Assembly: GCA_964598995.1 (NCBI GenBank)
Contig: CAZRDR010000065.1
Coordinates: 1 to 25,768 of the forward strand
Direction: 5' to 3'
From: JACROF01 sp964598995
GTDB taxonomy: Bacteria > Patescibacteriota > Microgenomatia > Levybacterales > UBA12049
Length of the DNA: 25,768 nt
Under the pieces are notes generated by a model, which saw only the letters and a list, made by a program, of their open reading frames with translations, did no database searches and was not told where the DNA came from. This document shows positions 1 through 7,616 of the stretch, piece after piece (positions within the stretch are counted from its first letter, which is position 1; the number at the start of each line of letters is the position of its first letter). The translations under genes were made by a program, and so were the position numbers.

Positions 1-1092
1 ACCGGATTCATAGCCATTACACACAAGATCATACTGCGCAGCGATAATCTCACCTGTATGTTCACCAGCACGATGCCATTCTTGGTGTTCTGGAATCGAT
101 GCCCCAAAAGGGTTATGGGTAAATGTCCATCCACTTTTTCCATCAGCTACTTCAGCAGCATCACTTGTATCGACGCGTTTAAAAAATGGGAAACGAACGA
201 CCCAAGCAAACGCGAGTACGTTTTCTTCTTTTTCTTTTTGTGTCCGTAGATCAAATTTATCTGCCCCAAACTTTTCCATTGCCTCTTGGTAGGTAAAGAC
301 TGGAAACGGATCACTCTGTAACTTTCCTCCAACAGCTTTTACCGACTCTTTGACCACATCTTCGATTGTCTGCATGACATCTTCTTGTGTCTCAAAGCTC
401 ATTTCGACGTCTACTTGAGTGAACTCAAATCCACGATCTGCACGAAGATCTTCGTCACGGAGACAGTGTGGGAACTGGAAATATCTCTCAAATCCTGCTG
501 CCATTAATAACTGCTTATACTGTTGAGGACTTTGAGGTAAGGCATAGAATTTACCTGGCTGAAAACGTGAAGGAACGATGAAGTCACGAGCACCTTCCAT
601 AGTTGCTTTTGCAAGTAATGGAGTCTCGATCTCAGCGAAATCCCTCTTCAGAAGCGCAGAACGGAGTGCTTGAGTAAAGTCATTGCGTAATCTGATATTT
701 CGCTGCATTCGGCTACGACGCAGATCTAGATAGCGGTACTTCAAGCGAACTTCTTCACCAATATCAAGACCTGCAGTATCAACTGGGATCGGTAACTCTT
801 TTGCAGGATTGAGTACTTCATATGACTCGACATCAACTTCGACAGTGCCTGTCTCTAAGTCTGGGTTAACCATTCTCTCAGGACGTTTTTTTACTGTTCC
901 AACGATGCTGATCGCTGACTCGACAGTCAGCTCGCCCATTTTTTGAAATCCTACACACTGTATTTTACCTGTGCGGTCACGAAGATCAATAAAGGTTAAT
1001 TTACCATGGTCTCTTTTGGTATCGACCCATCCCTGGAGAAGGACTTTCTCATCGATTTTTTGTAGTGTTTGTTTAACAAGTGTGCGATCCAT
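1..1092 (-). CDS. aspS: Aspartyl-tRNA synthetase, 5' part (runs off the window)
   Basis: Class II aminoacyl-tRNA synthetase that charges tRNA with aspartate in the cytoplasm. The first 364 residues are present; the 3' end lies outside the window. Visible are an N-terminal OB-fold anticodon-binding region (VLLQGWVDTKRDHGKL, then FIDLRDRTGKIQ), the bacterial-type stretch LPQSPQQYKQLLMAAGFERY, and class II motif 2 as CLRDEDLRADRGFEFTQ followed by VDVEMSF. The start is the ATG at 1092-1090. Oddity: after the FGADKFDLR block the chain goes in about 20 residues to WVVRFPFF and then HNPFGASIP and YDLVCNGYE. In ordinary bacterial AspRS the GAD insertion domain of roughly 100 or more residues lies there, so this enzyme appears to lack it. 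Whether it also charges tRNA-Asn cannot be told from this part. The family call is firm; the missing domain is read directly from the translation. Confidence 0.95.
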   Translation of the reverse strand, partial: MDRTLVKQTLQKIDEKVLLQGWVDTKRDHGKLTFIDLRDRTGKIQCVGFQKMGELTVESAISIVGTVKKRPERMVNPDLETGTVEVDVESYEVLNPAKELPIPVDTAGLDIGEEVRLKYRYLDLRRSRMQRNIRLRNDFTQALRSALLKRDFAEIETPLLAKATMEGARDFIVPSRFQPGKFYALPQSPQQYKQLLMAAGFERYFQFPHCLRDEDLRADRGFEFTQVDVEMSFETQEDVMQTIEDVVKESVKAVGGKLQSDPFPVFTYQEAMEKFGADKFDLRTQKEKEENVLAFAWVVRFPFFKRVDTSDAAEVADGKSGWTFTHNPFGASIPEHQEWHRAGEHTGEIIAAQYDLVCNGYESG

Positions 1093-1115
1093 ATAAATAT
1101 ATCTAACTGGTGCAT

Positions 1116-1167
1116 ATCATACATGGAAACTCTTGGGTTGACAAGCACAAATTATGAAGAATATAAT
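1116..1167. promoter_or_regulatory. Back-to-back promoters for aspS (-) and the 1300 gene (+), sharing a -35 box
   Basis: Rightward promoter: TTGACA at 1138-1143, an 18-nt spacer, TATAAT at 1162-1167, a full match to the housekeeping sigma consensus. Leftward promoter: TTGTCA (complement of 1139-1144), a 17-nt spacer, TATGAT (complement of 1116-1121), giving an aspS leader of about 20 nt. The two -35 boxes overlap by five bases, so RNA polymerase should not occupy both directions at once. Hexamers and spacings are seen directly; exclusivity is inference. Confidence 0.75.
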
Positions 1168-1173
1168 ACAAAT

Positions 1174-1299
1174 AACTATGAGTTATAGTTTTATCATGAA
1201 TTGCCGTCAGCTTCACTACCTCTTGTAGTGGAGATTGACGCGCTATTAAAGCAAATTTTTTAATCTCCTAAGAAATAATTCTAGGAGATTTTTTATTTT
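1174..1299 (+). promoter_or_regulatory. Structured 5' leader, attenuator/riboswitch-like, of the 1300 gene
   Basis: The promoter predicts a start near 1174 and so a leader of about 126 nt. Stem 1: CTTCACTAC (1211-1219) pairs with GTAGTGGAG (1225-1233) around loop CTCTT, extended by CGTCA (1205-1209) with TGACG (1236-1240). Stem 2: AATCTCCTA (1262-1270) pairs perfectly with TAGGAGATT (1282-1290) and is followed by TTTTATTTTA, a terminator-like shape. The Shine-Dalgarno sequence TAGGAG lies in the 3' arm of stem 2, 12 nt before the ATG. GGAGATT at 1230-1236, partly inside stem 1, can instead pair with AATCTCC at 1262-1268, which would open stem 2. Two mutually exclusive folds are therefore possible. 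No known riboswitch class was recognised. Confidence 0.6.
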
Positions 1300-3147
1300 A
1301 TGGGCAGAGAACACGGATCAAAATACAGACCTGATATGCGAACAAAGACTGCTGATAAAAAGCATGATCTGCAAACCTGGATTCAAAACGGAACAGAAAA
1401 CGGTCATAAAAGACCAAAAGGTCGTGCTCGGAAAGATATAGCATGGATAGCAAGTCAACCTGAAGCTCCAAAGTTATTCTCTGCAGTAGAAGAAATAATC
1501 ACTCACTTTCCAGAAGCAGCTGCTAAAGCACACAAAATAGAAGAGCCTACTCTACAGGTCTCACCGCCTGATGAAGAATTGGTATATCTTTCCGATGTAC
1601 CAGTATTTACTGACCCAGTTGAAATGCCACAGAAGAAGCCTCGTATAGTTCAGCCTCATTCTGTACATCTTTCATATTACGAACCAAATGCGGATGATCA
1701 GCCAGTATTTAGAGATTTAGCCAAGCATTATGTCGGATCAAGGCACAGACTCGCTGCAATGGAAGCTATTGCTCATGTTGAAAGCCCAGTTAAAAATGAA
1801 AGAAGTCAGGTATATGTTGAGCATGAGAAAAGAAAGAGAGAGCGTTACCTAGCAAATCATCCAGATATGACGAGAGCTCAGTACGACAGAATGCGAAAAG
1901 CCCAAATTGAACAGATGAAAAAAGGGTTACAAAAGAGAGTTGTTGATAATGTTTATCGGACTGTACAAGATACACTTCAAGCAGATGATGAAGAATCTCC
2001 GAGAAGATTTCTTGGCAGGCACTTAGGTATTGCAACGGAGGCGATCGAAGATATTCATCGGACTGTATTCCCTGGTAGCGAAAGTCCACTTCGGAATGAA
2101 GTACAGCTTCCCTCTATCTCACCTTTCCACGACATGATGACATATCTTTCGCCAAATACTGATCAAATGTTACGAGAACAGATCAAAGGAATTTATCTTA
2201 CAGCCGATACTACAGCTAAGATAGAGAAAACAAATCCTAAAAATAAGGCAGGGAGAAAGCTTGCTATGATCCAGCGTCTTATTGATCGGAGACTTCTCGT
2301 TGGCAAAACTGGAGAGACGAGGCCACACACTGTAGAAGCGGTATTTAATGAAGAAACAATACTTCAAGAAGTAATTAAACCTGAGTCAGGAATAACAGAA
2401 GAGGATTTACCACCTGGTTATCAAATCAAAGCCCGAGAACTCCCAATGCGCGTGATGCATGATGATGAAGGAAACGAAATCCTTATGTACACGAATGCTA
2501 ATGAAAAAAACCTCATCTCAGGCGTTGCAAAGGCATTTAAAAAAGCAAAGTATCGTTCAGAAAAACCTGGTGGAACAGATGACATTGATCCCACTCACGA
2601 TGTAACTGATACCTATCGCATTAAATTTGCTGTTATGGGCGGAGATAAAGAGATAGGTATAGTAATGGACAGAGTCCTTGATACGCTACTTGATCCAAAT
2701 AATAAAAAACATCTCGTCGAGAGAGACGAATATGGGAGACCTATCAGAACTGCAGTAGATGCTGAAATAGTAAAAGATATTGAAGATGACTCGCATACGA
2801 ATGGTACCAATGATCAAACCAAAGAGACAGTCTTCAGACACAGAATTCAGGTCCATTTCACTGACCTCCCTCACCCAGTAGAGATTATGTTTCAGACGAT
2901 GGATGAGTTCTTACGAGGTGAATATAATGTCGGACATTATGATGAAGTATCAGGAGGCTATTCAGGAGCAGCACATGAACTCTATACTATTAAAAGAGAC
3001 AAATTAGCAGCAGGCGTACTCTTCAATAAAGATGTTTATACTGATCCAGATCATAGAGACTTAGAAGGTTCAGCAGAACAAGCAATGGATATAAAAGCTC
3101 TGGAACTGCAGAGAAGAGATGTCATTTTTACTGCGAAGGCGGCCTAA
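1300..3147 (+). CDS. Unknown 615-aa protein, possible diverged RelA/SpoT-type nucleotidyltransferase domain at the C-terminus
   Basis: Not recognised as a named family. The N-terminal ~60 residues are very basic and polar with no signal peptide or membrane segment, so it is probably cytoplasmic. A charged helical stretch (RAQYDRMRKAQIEQMKKG) lies near residue 200. From about residue 400 the order of short motifs recalls RelA/SpoT-like nucleotidyltransferases: a basic helix (AKAFKKAKYRSEK), an Asp-Arg strand (DVTDTYRIKF, 434-443), an amphipathic helix (IGIVMDRVLDTLL), then an acidic strand with an EIQxRT-like element (PVEIMFQT, about 526-533), HYDE (546-549) and AAHELY. This resemblance is inference from motif order and could be coincidental. 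The start ATG at 1300 follows a sequestered Shine-Dalgarno sequence. The 3' end overlaps convergent recJ by 20 nt. It is a single-gene transcription unit behind a strong promoter and a long leader. Confidence 0.85.
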   Translation: MGREHGSKYRPDMRTKTADKKHDLQTWIQNGTENGHKRPKGRARKDIAWIASQPEAPKLFSAVEEIITHFPEAAAKAHKIEEPTLQVSPPDEELVYLSDVPVFTDPVEMPQKKPRIVQPHSVHLSYYEPNADDQPVFRDLAKHYVGSRHRLAAMEAIAHVESPVKNERSQVYVEHEKRKRERYLANHPDMTRAQYDRMRKAQIEQMKKGLQKRVVDNVYRTVQDTLQADDEESPRRFLGRHLGIATEAIEDIHRTVFPGSESPLRNEVQLPSISPFHDMMTYLSPNTDQMLREQIKGIYLTADTTAKIEKTNPKNKAGRKLAMIQRLIDRRLLVGKTGETRPHTVEAVFNEETILQEVIKPESGITEEDLPPGYQIKARELPMRVMHDDEGNEILMYTNANEKNLISGVAKAFKKAKYRSEKPGGTDDIDPTHDVTDTYRIKFAVMGGDKEIGIVMDRVLDTLLDPNNKKHLVERDEYGRPIRTAVDAEIVKDIEDDSHTNGTNDQTKETVFRHRIQVHFTDLPHPVEIMFQTMDEFLRGEYNVGHYDEVSGGYSGAAHELYTIKRDKLAAGVLFNKDVYTDPDHRDLEGSAEQAMDIKALELQRRDVIFTAKAA

Positions 3148-4804
3148 AGTCTTTGATTTTGAGCTGTAATCTTGTTGTTCCTTTCCATTCATTTTCATCA
3201 ATAGTATAAACAATATCGATATAATCTTCTTCATTAATCTCACTTGACCTATCACCCATCCCGAACGCCACAGCTTCTAAAACTTTTCCTACTTCTCCAC
3301 CTTGGAGAATAAGACGCAGGTGTTTACCCTCTTTCCCCATGACTCTTTTTTCCCTGACGAGAACATTTTTGGACATAAATGTTGGCTCATGGTTACCCAT
3401 TCCAAATGGCGCTAGCTCCTGCAGCTTGTTATAGAGATCGGGGGAGATAGTGTTAAACGGCAACTCCAAATCCACTTTAACTTTTCGCTGTAACAATGCT
3501 TCAGCGACCTGAACTTCAGCATGTTCTTCAAGTAGCTTTTTAAAATCATCGATTTTCTCACTTTCGATACTAAATCCTGCTGCCATCGGGTGACCGCCAA
3601 CATTGATAAATAATTCAGATTTTGATCGAAGGAACTCAATAATATTAAATCCACTAACCGACCGCACTGATCCTTTACTAATCTTCTCTCTTTTTGCGAT
3701 AACTATCGAAGGTCGGTAAAATTCTTCAACGAGTCGTCCTGCTACTAACCCGATCACTCCCTCCTCATATGATTCATCAGCAATAATGATAATTTTTTTA
3801 TCATCTCTCCCTCTTACGATCTCTGTTGCATGTTCAACACTTGAACGCATAATTTGCTGTCGCTCAGTATTTGTGATGTCGAGTTGTTCAGCTAATGCCT
3901 TTGCTCGGGCTCTATCTTTCGTACATAACAGTCTGAGACTATCCATCGCACTCTCAAGCCTTCCCGCAGCGTTAAGACGTGGGCCGATGACATGACCGAT
4001 TTCATAGACGCCAATTCTTGCCGCATCAATAGCAGCACGTGCATATAATTCCACTAGACCAAATCGCTGTGTCTGACAAAGCCTATTAATTCCATGAAAA
4101 ACAATCGTTCGGTTAGCACCTGTAAGTGGTACTAAGTCAGCGACAGTCCCTAATGCAGCTAACTCTAAATGAATATCCTCCTCAATTTGGGATATATCGC
4201 CGAATTTTTCCTGAATCGCTTTAGATAAGAGCCAAGCAACTCCTGCTCCGCAGAGCTTAGTCGTATGAACTATAGCCAGAGATTTAGGATTTTCAGAACC
4301 ATCATCAGGTAAATGGTGATCGGTAATAATAACGTCAAGTTTCTTTGTTTTAGCATACTCAACTGCTTTTGCAGCGACGATACCGTTATCAACTGTAATG
4401 ATGAGTTTGGCAGTGGGATGTTGTGTCAGAAGATTATCAATTCCTTTTTCAGATAAGCCGTATCCTTCATCAACCCGATGCGGAATATACGGCATGGTCT
4501 CAAACCCGAGTGATTTAAGTGTTTCCCAAAGTATCGCCGTTCCAGTTATACCATCGACATCATAATCACCGTAGACCATAACTAACTCTTTATCTTTAAA
4601 AGCCTTCTCAAGCCTCGTTAATGTTGTTGTTACTTGTTTTTTATCGATTTCTACACTTGAGAGCGTAACATCTTCAAGTATAGGACTGAGGAAATTGGAC
4701 CGATCTTTTTTAGTGGTGATCCCCCGCTGTTTGAGAAGGAGGTCAATGATTTCTTGAGGGTCTTCAATGTGACTATCTGAGGCTAATACTTCCCATTTTT
4801 TCAT
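3128..4804 (-). CDS. recJ: Single-stranded-DNA-specific exonuclease RecJ
   Basis: 5'-3' exonuclease on single-stranded DNA, acting in recombination, mismatch and base-excision repair. 558 residues, close to the usual bacterial core length. DHH-family phosphoesterase motifs are intact: GDYDVDG (79-85), DNG (139-141), TDHH (161-164), GPRLNAAGR (274-282), and the DHHA1 motif GGHPMAAGF (403-411). The C-terminal ~100 residues fit the RecJ OB domain. The start was set at the ATG at 4804 (MKKWEVLASD). The frame stays open to an ATG at 4900, but those 32 residues do not look like RecJ and the DNA there holds three inverted repeats, so it is read as leader. There is no clear Shine-Dalgarno sequence. 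The gene is divergent from cca and converges on the 1300 gene with a 20-nt overlap. Confidence 0.96.
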   Translation of the reverse strand: MKKWEVLASDSHIEDPQEIIDLLLKQRGITTKKDRSNFLSPILEDVTLSSVEIDKKQVTTTLTRLEKAFKDKELVMVYGDYDVDGITGTAILWETLKSLGFETMPYIPHRVDEGYGLSEKGIDNLLTQHPTAKLIITVDNGIVAAKAVEYAKTKKLDVIITDHHLPDDGSENPKSLAIVHTTKLCGAGVAWLLSKAIQEKFGDISQIEEDIHLELAALGTVADLVPLTGANRTIVFHGINRLCQTQRFGLVELYARAAIDAARIGVYEIGHVIGPRLNAAGRLESAMDSLRLLCTKDRARAKALAEQLDITNTERQQIMRSSVEHATEIVRGRDDKKIIIIADESYEEGVIGLVAGRLVEEFYRPSIVIAKREKISKGSVRSVSGFNIIEFLRSKSELFINVGGHPMAAGFSIESEKIDDFKKLLEEHAEVQVAEALLQRKVKVDLELPFNTISPDLYNKLQELAPFGMGNHEPTFMSKNVLVREKRVMGKEGKHLRLILQGGEVGKVLEAVAFGMGDRSSEINEEDYIDIVYTIDENEWKGTTRLQLKIKDFRPPSQ

Positions 4805-4954
4805 AACTATATACTTTGCTTCACGAGCTTTGCATTGAATGAAATGCAAGGAAGAATCGAGGAGCGGAATAAAACGTATTTTAAATACGTTGTTGAGCAT
4901 CGCAGATTCTGACGAAGCAGTTCGTCAACTGCAAACTCGTGTCTGCATGTAATT
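4805..4954 (-). promoter_or_regulatory. Structured recJ leader with three inverted repeats
   Basis: From a predicted start near 4954 the recJ transcript has a leader of about 150 nt. Inverted repeats: TGACGAA/TTCGTCA (4910-4916/4921-4927), which competes with GCAGTT/AACTGC (4917-4922/4927-4932) because they share bases; AACGTATTT/AAATACGTT (4873-4881/4883-4891), followed on the transcript by TTTATT; and TTGCATT/AATGCAA (4830-4836/4843-4849), about 25 nt before the start codon. All pairings are perfect. A switching role is inference; the 4873-4891 dyad could instead be a protein operator. Confidence 0.45.
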
Positions 4955-4989
4955 TGGTATACTATAGCAGACCCAATAAGTACCAACAA
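4955..4989. promoter_or_regulatory. Interlocked divergent promoters of recJ (-) and cca (+)
   Basis: Rightward: an extended -10, TG (4955-4956), one base, TATACT (4958-4963), giving a cca leader of about 24 nt. Leftward: TTGTTG (complement of 4984-4989), a 17-nt spacer, TATAGT (complement of 4961-4966) with an upstream TG. The two -10 boxes share bases 4961-4963, so open-complex formation should be mutually exclusive. Positions are direct; exclusivity is inferred. Confidence 0.6.
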
Positions 4990-4993
4990 GCTC

Positions 4994-6370
4994 ATGACTA
5001 TTACAGTTCCTGACCACGTAAAAGCTGTCGCTCAAACACTCACTACTAACGGATTTGAAGTATATTTAGTTGGCGGACCAGTTCGCGATTTACTCCTTAA
5101 TAAGCCAGCTAAGGATTGGGACTTTACAACTAACGCCACCCCCCAAGACATGCTTAAGCTCTTTCCAGATGCATTCTATGATAATGCATTTGGAACAGTA
5201 GGAGTTCCTGTCGCTAAAGATACTCCAGACCAATCTGTTGTAGAGGTTACCACATACCGTACAGAGCAAGGCTATTCTGATCGACGACATCCAGATAATA
5301 TAAGTTGGGGTAAAACAATTGATGAAGACTTATCGCGTCGAGATTTTACTGTCAATGCCATGGCGATTCCTTTTAAAGATGGACAGCTTGATCATAAAGA
5401 AATTGTTGATCCATTCCATGGTCAGAAAGATTTAGAGAAAAAAATAATTAGGGCAGTTGGAAATCCCCAGGAACGATTTAAAGAAGATGCACTTCGTCTC
5501 ATGCGAGCAATTCGTTTTGCAACACAACTAGGCTTTAGCATCGAGAAGGAAACGCTTTCTGCAGTTGTTGAAGACGCTCCGCTCATCCAAGACATCGCCA
5601 ATGAGCGCATCCGTGATGAGTTGATGAAGATCATCGCAAGCGACTATCCATTTGATGGGATTATGCTTCTTAAAAATACTGGTCTTCTCCACTTTATTTT
5701 ACCTGAGCTGCTCGAAGGTATAGGTGTATCTCAGAAGCGTCCAGGACGACATCACACTACAGACGTCTTTGAACACAATGTCTTTTCACTTAAGTTCTGT
5801 CCGTCTCCGAATCCAGTTGTGCGCTTCGCGACACTTATCCATGATGTTGGTAAGCCGCGCGTTGCAGCTAAAGATGCACAAGGCTACGTTATCTTTCATA
5901 ATCATGAAATCGTTGGCAGTCGAATGGCGTATGAAATAGCTGATAGATTGCGCTTTTCTAAAAAAGATCGTGATAAAGTAGCCAAACTTATCAGATGGCA
6001 TATGTTTACTGTAGATGAGCATATCACTGATAGCGCTGTCAGAAGATTTATTAGACGTATAGGAGCAGAAAATGTTCAGGACATGATGGATTTACGTATA
6101 GGTGACCGGCTTGGCGGTGGTACTCAAACAGCTGAAAGTTGGAGACTAAAACTCTTTAAAAAACGTGTCGAGGAGCAGCTCGCTCCGGCACCCTTTGGTA
6201 TCAATGATCTAGCAATAGATGGAAATGATATCATGCAGGAGCTTAAGATCAAACCAGGACGAATTATCGGCGACCTCTTACAAAAACTCTTTGAGGAAGT
6301 AGATGAAGATCTTTCTAAAAATACGAAAGAGTATTTACTTAAAAGACTGCATGAGATACACTCAGCCTGA
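4994..6370 (+). CDS. cca: tRNA nucleotidyltransferase (CCA-adding enzyme / poly(A) polymerase family) with HD domain
   Basis: Class II nucleotidyltransferase that builds or repairs the CCA end of tRNAs. 458 residues. Head domain: VGGPVRDLLL (27-36) followed by the metal-binding DWD (41-43); then SRRDFTVNAMA, and the KEDALRLMRAIRFATQLGF and NERIRDEL elements typical of nucleotide selection. C-terminal HD hydrolase domain: HTTDVFEHN, LIHDVGKP and HNHEIVGSRM, as in many bacterial Cca proteins. CCA-adding and A-adding members cannot be told apart by eye; with no second copy in the window, CCA addition is the default. The start ATG at 4994 lies about 24 nt from the predicted transcription start and has no clear Shine-Dalgarno sequence. 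The stop TGA overlaps the next ATG by one base, so this is the head of a five-gene run. Confidence 0.93.
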   Translation: MTITVPDHVKAVAQTLTTNGFEVYLVGGPVRDLLLNKPAKDWDFTTNATPQDMLKLFPDAFYDNAFGTVGVPVAKDTPDQSVVEVTTYRTEQGYSDRRHPDNISWGKTIDEDLSRRDFTVNAMAIPFKDGQLDHKEIVDPFHGQKDLEKKIIRAVGNPQERFKEDALRLMRAIRFATQLGFSIEKETLSAVVEDAPLIQDIANERIRDELMKIIASDYPFDGIMLLKNTGLLHFILPELLEGIGVSQKRPGRHHTTDVFEHNVFSLKFCPSPNPVVRFATLIHDVGKPRVAAKDAQGYVIFHNHEIVGSRMAYEIADRLRFSKKDRDKVAKLIRWHMFTVDEHITDSAVRRFIRRIGAENVQDMMDLRIGDRLGGGTQTAESWRLKLFKKRVEEQLAPAPFGINDLAIDGNDIMQELKIKPGRIIGDLLQKLFEEVDEDLSKNTKEYLLKRLHEIHSA

Positions 6371-7176
6371 TGTCATACACCGACTTTATCTCCTCCACTC
6401 TGACTGAAGCTGCTAAAATTGCAAATGACAAATTTGGTCATGTCACTGGAACGACAAAGACAGGTGATAACAACCAAGTATTAACAGAAGCTGACCTTGC
6501 TATCGGTCAATTTATTATTGCAGAAATAAAAAAGGCATTCCCAAACTATAACGTCATCGATGAAGAAGCTGGAGTAATCGATAATAGTTCAGACTTCACA
6601 TGGGTTATCGATCCTATCGATGGCACAAGTAATTTCGCATCAGGTCTACCGATGTATGGAATTATGCTTGGCCTTCTCCAGGATGCCACTCCTATTGCTG
6701 GAGGAATCATCCTTCCTTACTTTAATGATCTTTGTATTGCTGAGAAGGGTAAGGGAGCAACATCAAATGGTAAACGTATTTCAGTTACGGCTGAGAGAAA
6801 TCTTATGAAAACGCTTGTTGGCTACTGTATCGATGGCCATCAAGAAAATCCAGAATTAACTAGGCAAGAAACGAAATTGTTAGGTGAAATAGTATTGAAT
6901 ATCCGAAACCTTCGCTGTAGTAATAGTGCATTCGATCTAGTCATGATAGCTGAGGGGAAATATGGTGGCTTATTAAACCGCACGAGTAAAATTTGGGATA
7001 ATGTTGCGCAGCAGATAATTATTGAAGAAGCAGGCGGAATCTACTCAGACTTTTTTGGTAATCCAATGGATTATTCTGATCCTCTCACTAAGGCTAAAGC
7101 TAATTTCACCTTCTGCGCTGCATCCCCTTCTCTTCATGAACAACTCCAAACTATCATTAAAGAATATGGACAATAA
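6370..7176 (+). CDS. Inositol monophosphatase family phosphatase
   Basis: Mg-dependent, Li-sensitive-type sugar phosphatase fold (IMPase/SuhB/CysQ superfamily), 268 residues, normal length. Metal-site motifs are present: DEEAG (64-68), WVIDPIDGTSNF (78-89) and WDNVAQQIIIEEAGG starting at W209-D210. Members dephosphorylate inositol phosphates, 3'-phosphoadenosine phosphate, fructose-1,6-bisphosphate or similar substrates; the substrate cannot be read from motifs alone. Lying between cca and a Nudix hydrolase, a nucleotide-related substrate such as pAp is possible but unproven. The ATG overlaps the cca stop by one base and its own end overlaps the Nudix gene by 11 nt, so translational coupling is likely. 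Confidence 0.9.
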   Translation: MSYTDFISSTLTEAAKIANDKFGHVTGTTKTGDNNQVLTEADLAIGQFIIAEIKKAFPNYNVIDEEAGVIDNSSDFTWVIDPIDGTSNFASGLPMYGIMLGLLQDATPIAGGIILPYFNDLCIAEKGKGATSNGKRISVTAERNLMKTLVGYCIDGHQENPELTRQETKLLGEIVLNIRNLRCSNSAFDLVMIAEGKYGGLLNRTSKIWDNVAQQIIIEEAGGIYSDFFGNPMDYSDPLTKAKANFTFCAASPSLHEQLQTIIKEYGQ

Positions 7177-7609
7177 ATTTCCAAAAGGCATAGAGGTTGC
7201 TGCCTGTGGCCTCGTCAGAAGACAAGATGGCAAATTGCTGTTTGCAAAGTCGCCGAAATGGTCTAACAAATGGGTCATCCCTGGCGGACATATCGAGATC
7301 GGTGAGACTATCATCGATGCCACACTTCGAGAAGTAAAAGAAGAAACACAGTTAGATGTCACTTATGTAACACTCATTCACGCTGGCGAAATAATCGACC
7401 CAAAAGAATATAAAAGACCTGCTCATTTTATTTACTTTACCAACCTGGTAACTACTAAGGAGAATGAACCGACTCTAGATAATAATGAACTAGTCGACTA
7501 TCGCTGGGTCACACCTGATGAGGCACTCGAGCTTGATCTCGCATACCCAAATCGCTTAATTGTTGAGAAATACCAAGAATATCTAAAAGAAAATAATAAT
7601 TTGCTATAA
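7166..7609 (+). CDS. Nudix hydrolase
   Basis: Hydrolyses nucleoside diphosphates linked to another moiety; the exact substrate is unknown. 147 residues from ATG 7166 (MDNKFPKGIE). The Nudix box runs from G41: GHIEIGE, seven residues, REVKEETQL. It matches G-x5-E-x7-REVxEE but has Gln where the box normally ends in Gly (position 62). The strand before it (VAACGLVRRQDGKLLFAK) and WVIPGG are typical of MutT-like or NADH/CDP-sugar Nudix enzymes. The frame is open upstream to 7022, but that part overlaps the phosphatase gene and reads like no Nudix protein, so the later ATG was chosen (11-nt overlap). The last codons (CTA TAA) contribute the -10 box of a promoter for yqeY. Confidence 0.92.
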   Translation: MDNKFPKGIEVAACGLVRRQDGKLLFAKSPKWSNKWVIPGGHIEIGETIIDATLREVKEETQLDVTYVTLIHAGEIIDPKEYKRPAHFIYFTNLVTTKENEPTLDNNELVDYRWVTPDEALELDLAYPNRLIVEKYQEYLKENNNLL

Positions 7610-7610
7610 T
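7602..7610 (+). promoter_or_regulatory. Extended -10 promoter for yqeY, predicted leaderless start
   Basis: TG (7602-7603), C, TATAAT (7605-7610), embedded in the last codons of the Nudix gene. A start seven bases downstream falls on the A of the yqeY ATG (7617), so this internal transcript would have no 5' leader. No -35 match was seen at the right distance, as is usual for extended -10 promoters. Confidence 0.5.
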
Positions 7611-7616
7611 AGAGCC

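Noticed and set aside
4805..4900. In-frame N-terminal extension of RecJ from ATG 4900
   Set aside because: The 32 residues do not resemble RecJ, and the DNA contains two perfect inverted repeats between the promoter and the ATG at 4804.
6368..6370. UGA recoding to glycine, known in some candidate phyla
   Set aside because: TGA ends cca and sufC exactly where the families end, and no gene needs read-through.
7022..7165. Longer Nudix protein starting at 7022
   Set aside because: The extra 48 residues lie entirely inside the phosphatase gene in another frame and look like random translation; ATG 7166 gives a normal Nudix N-terminus.
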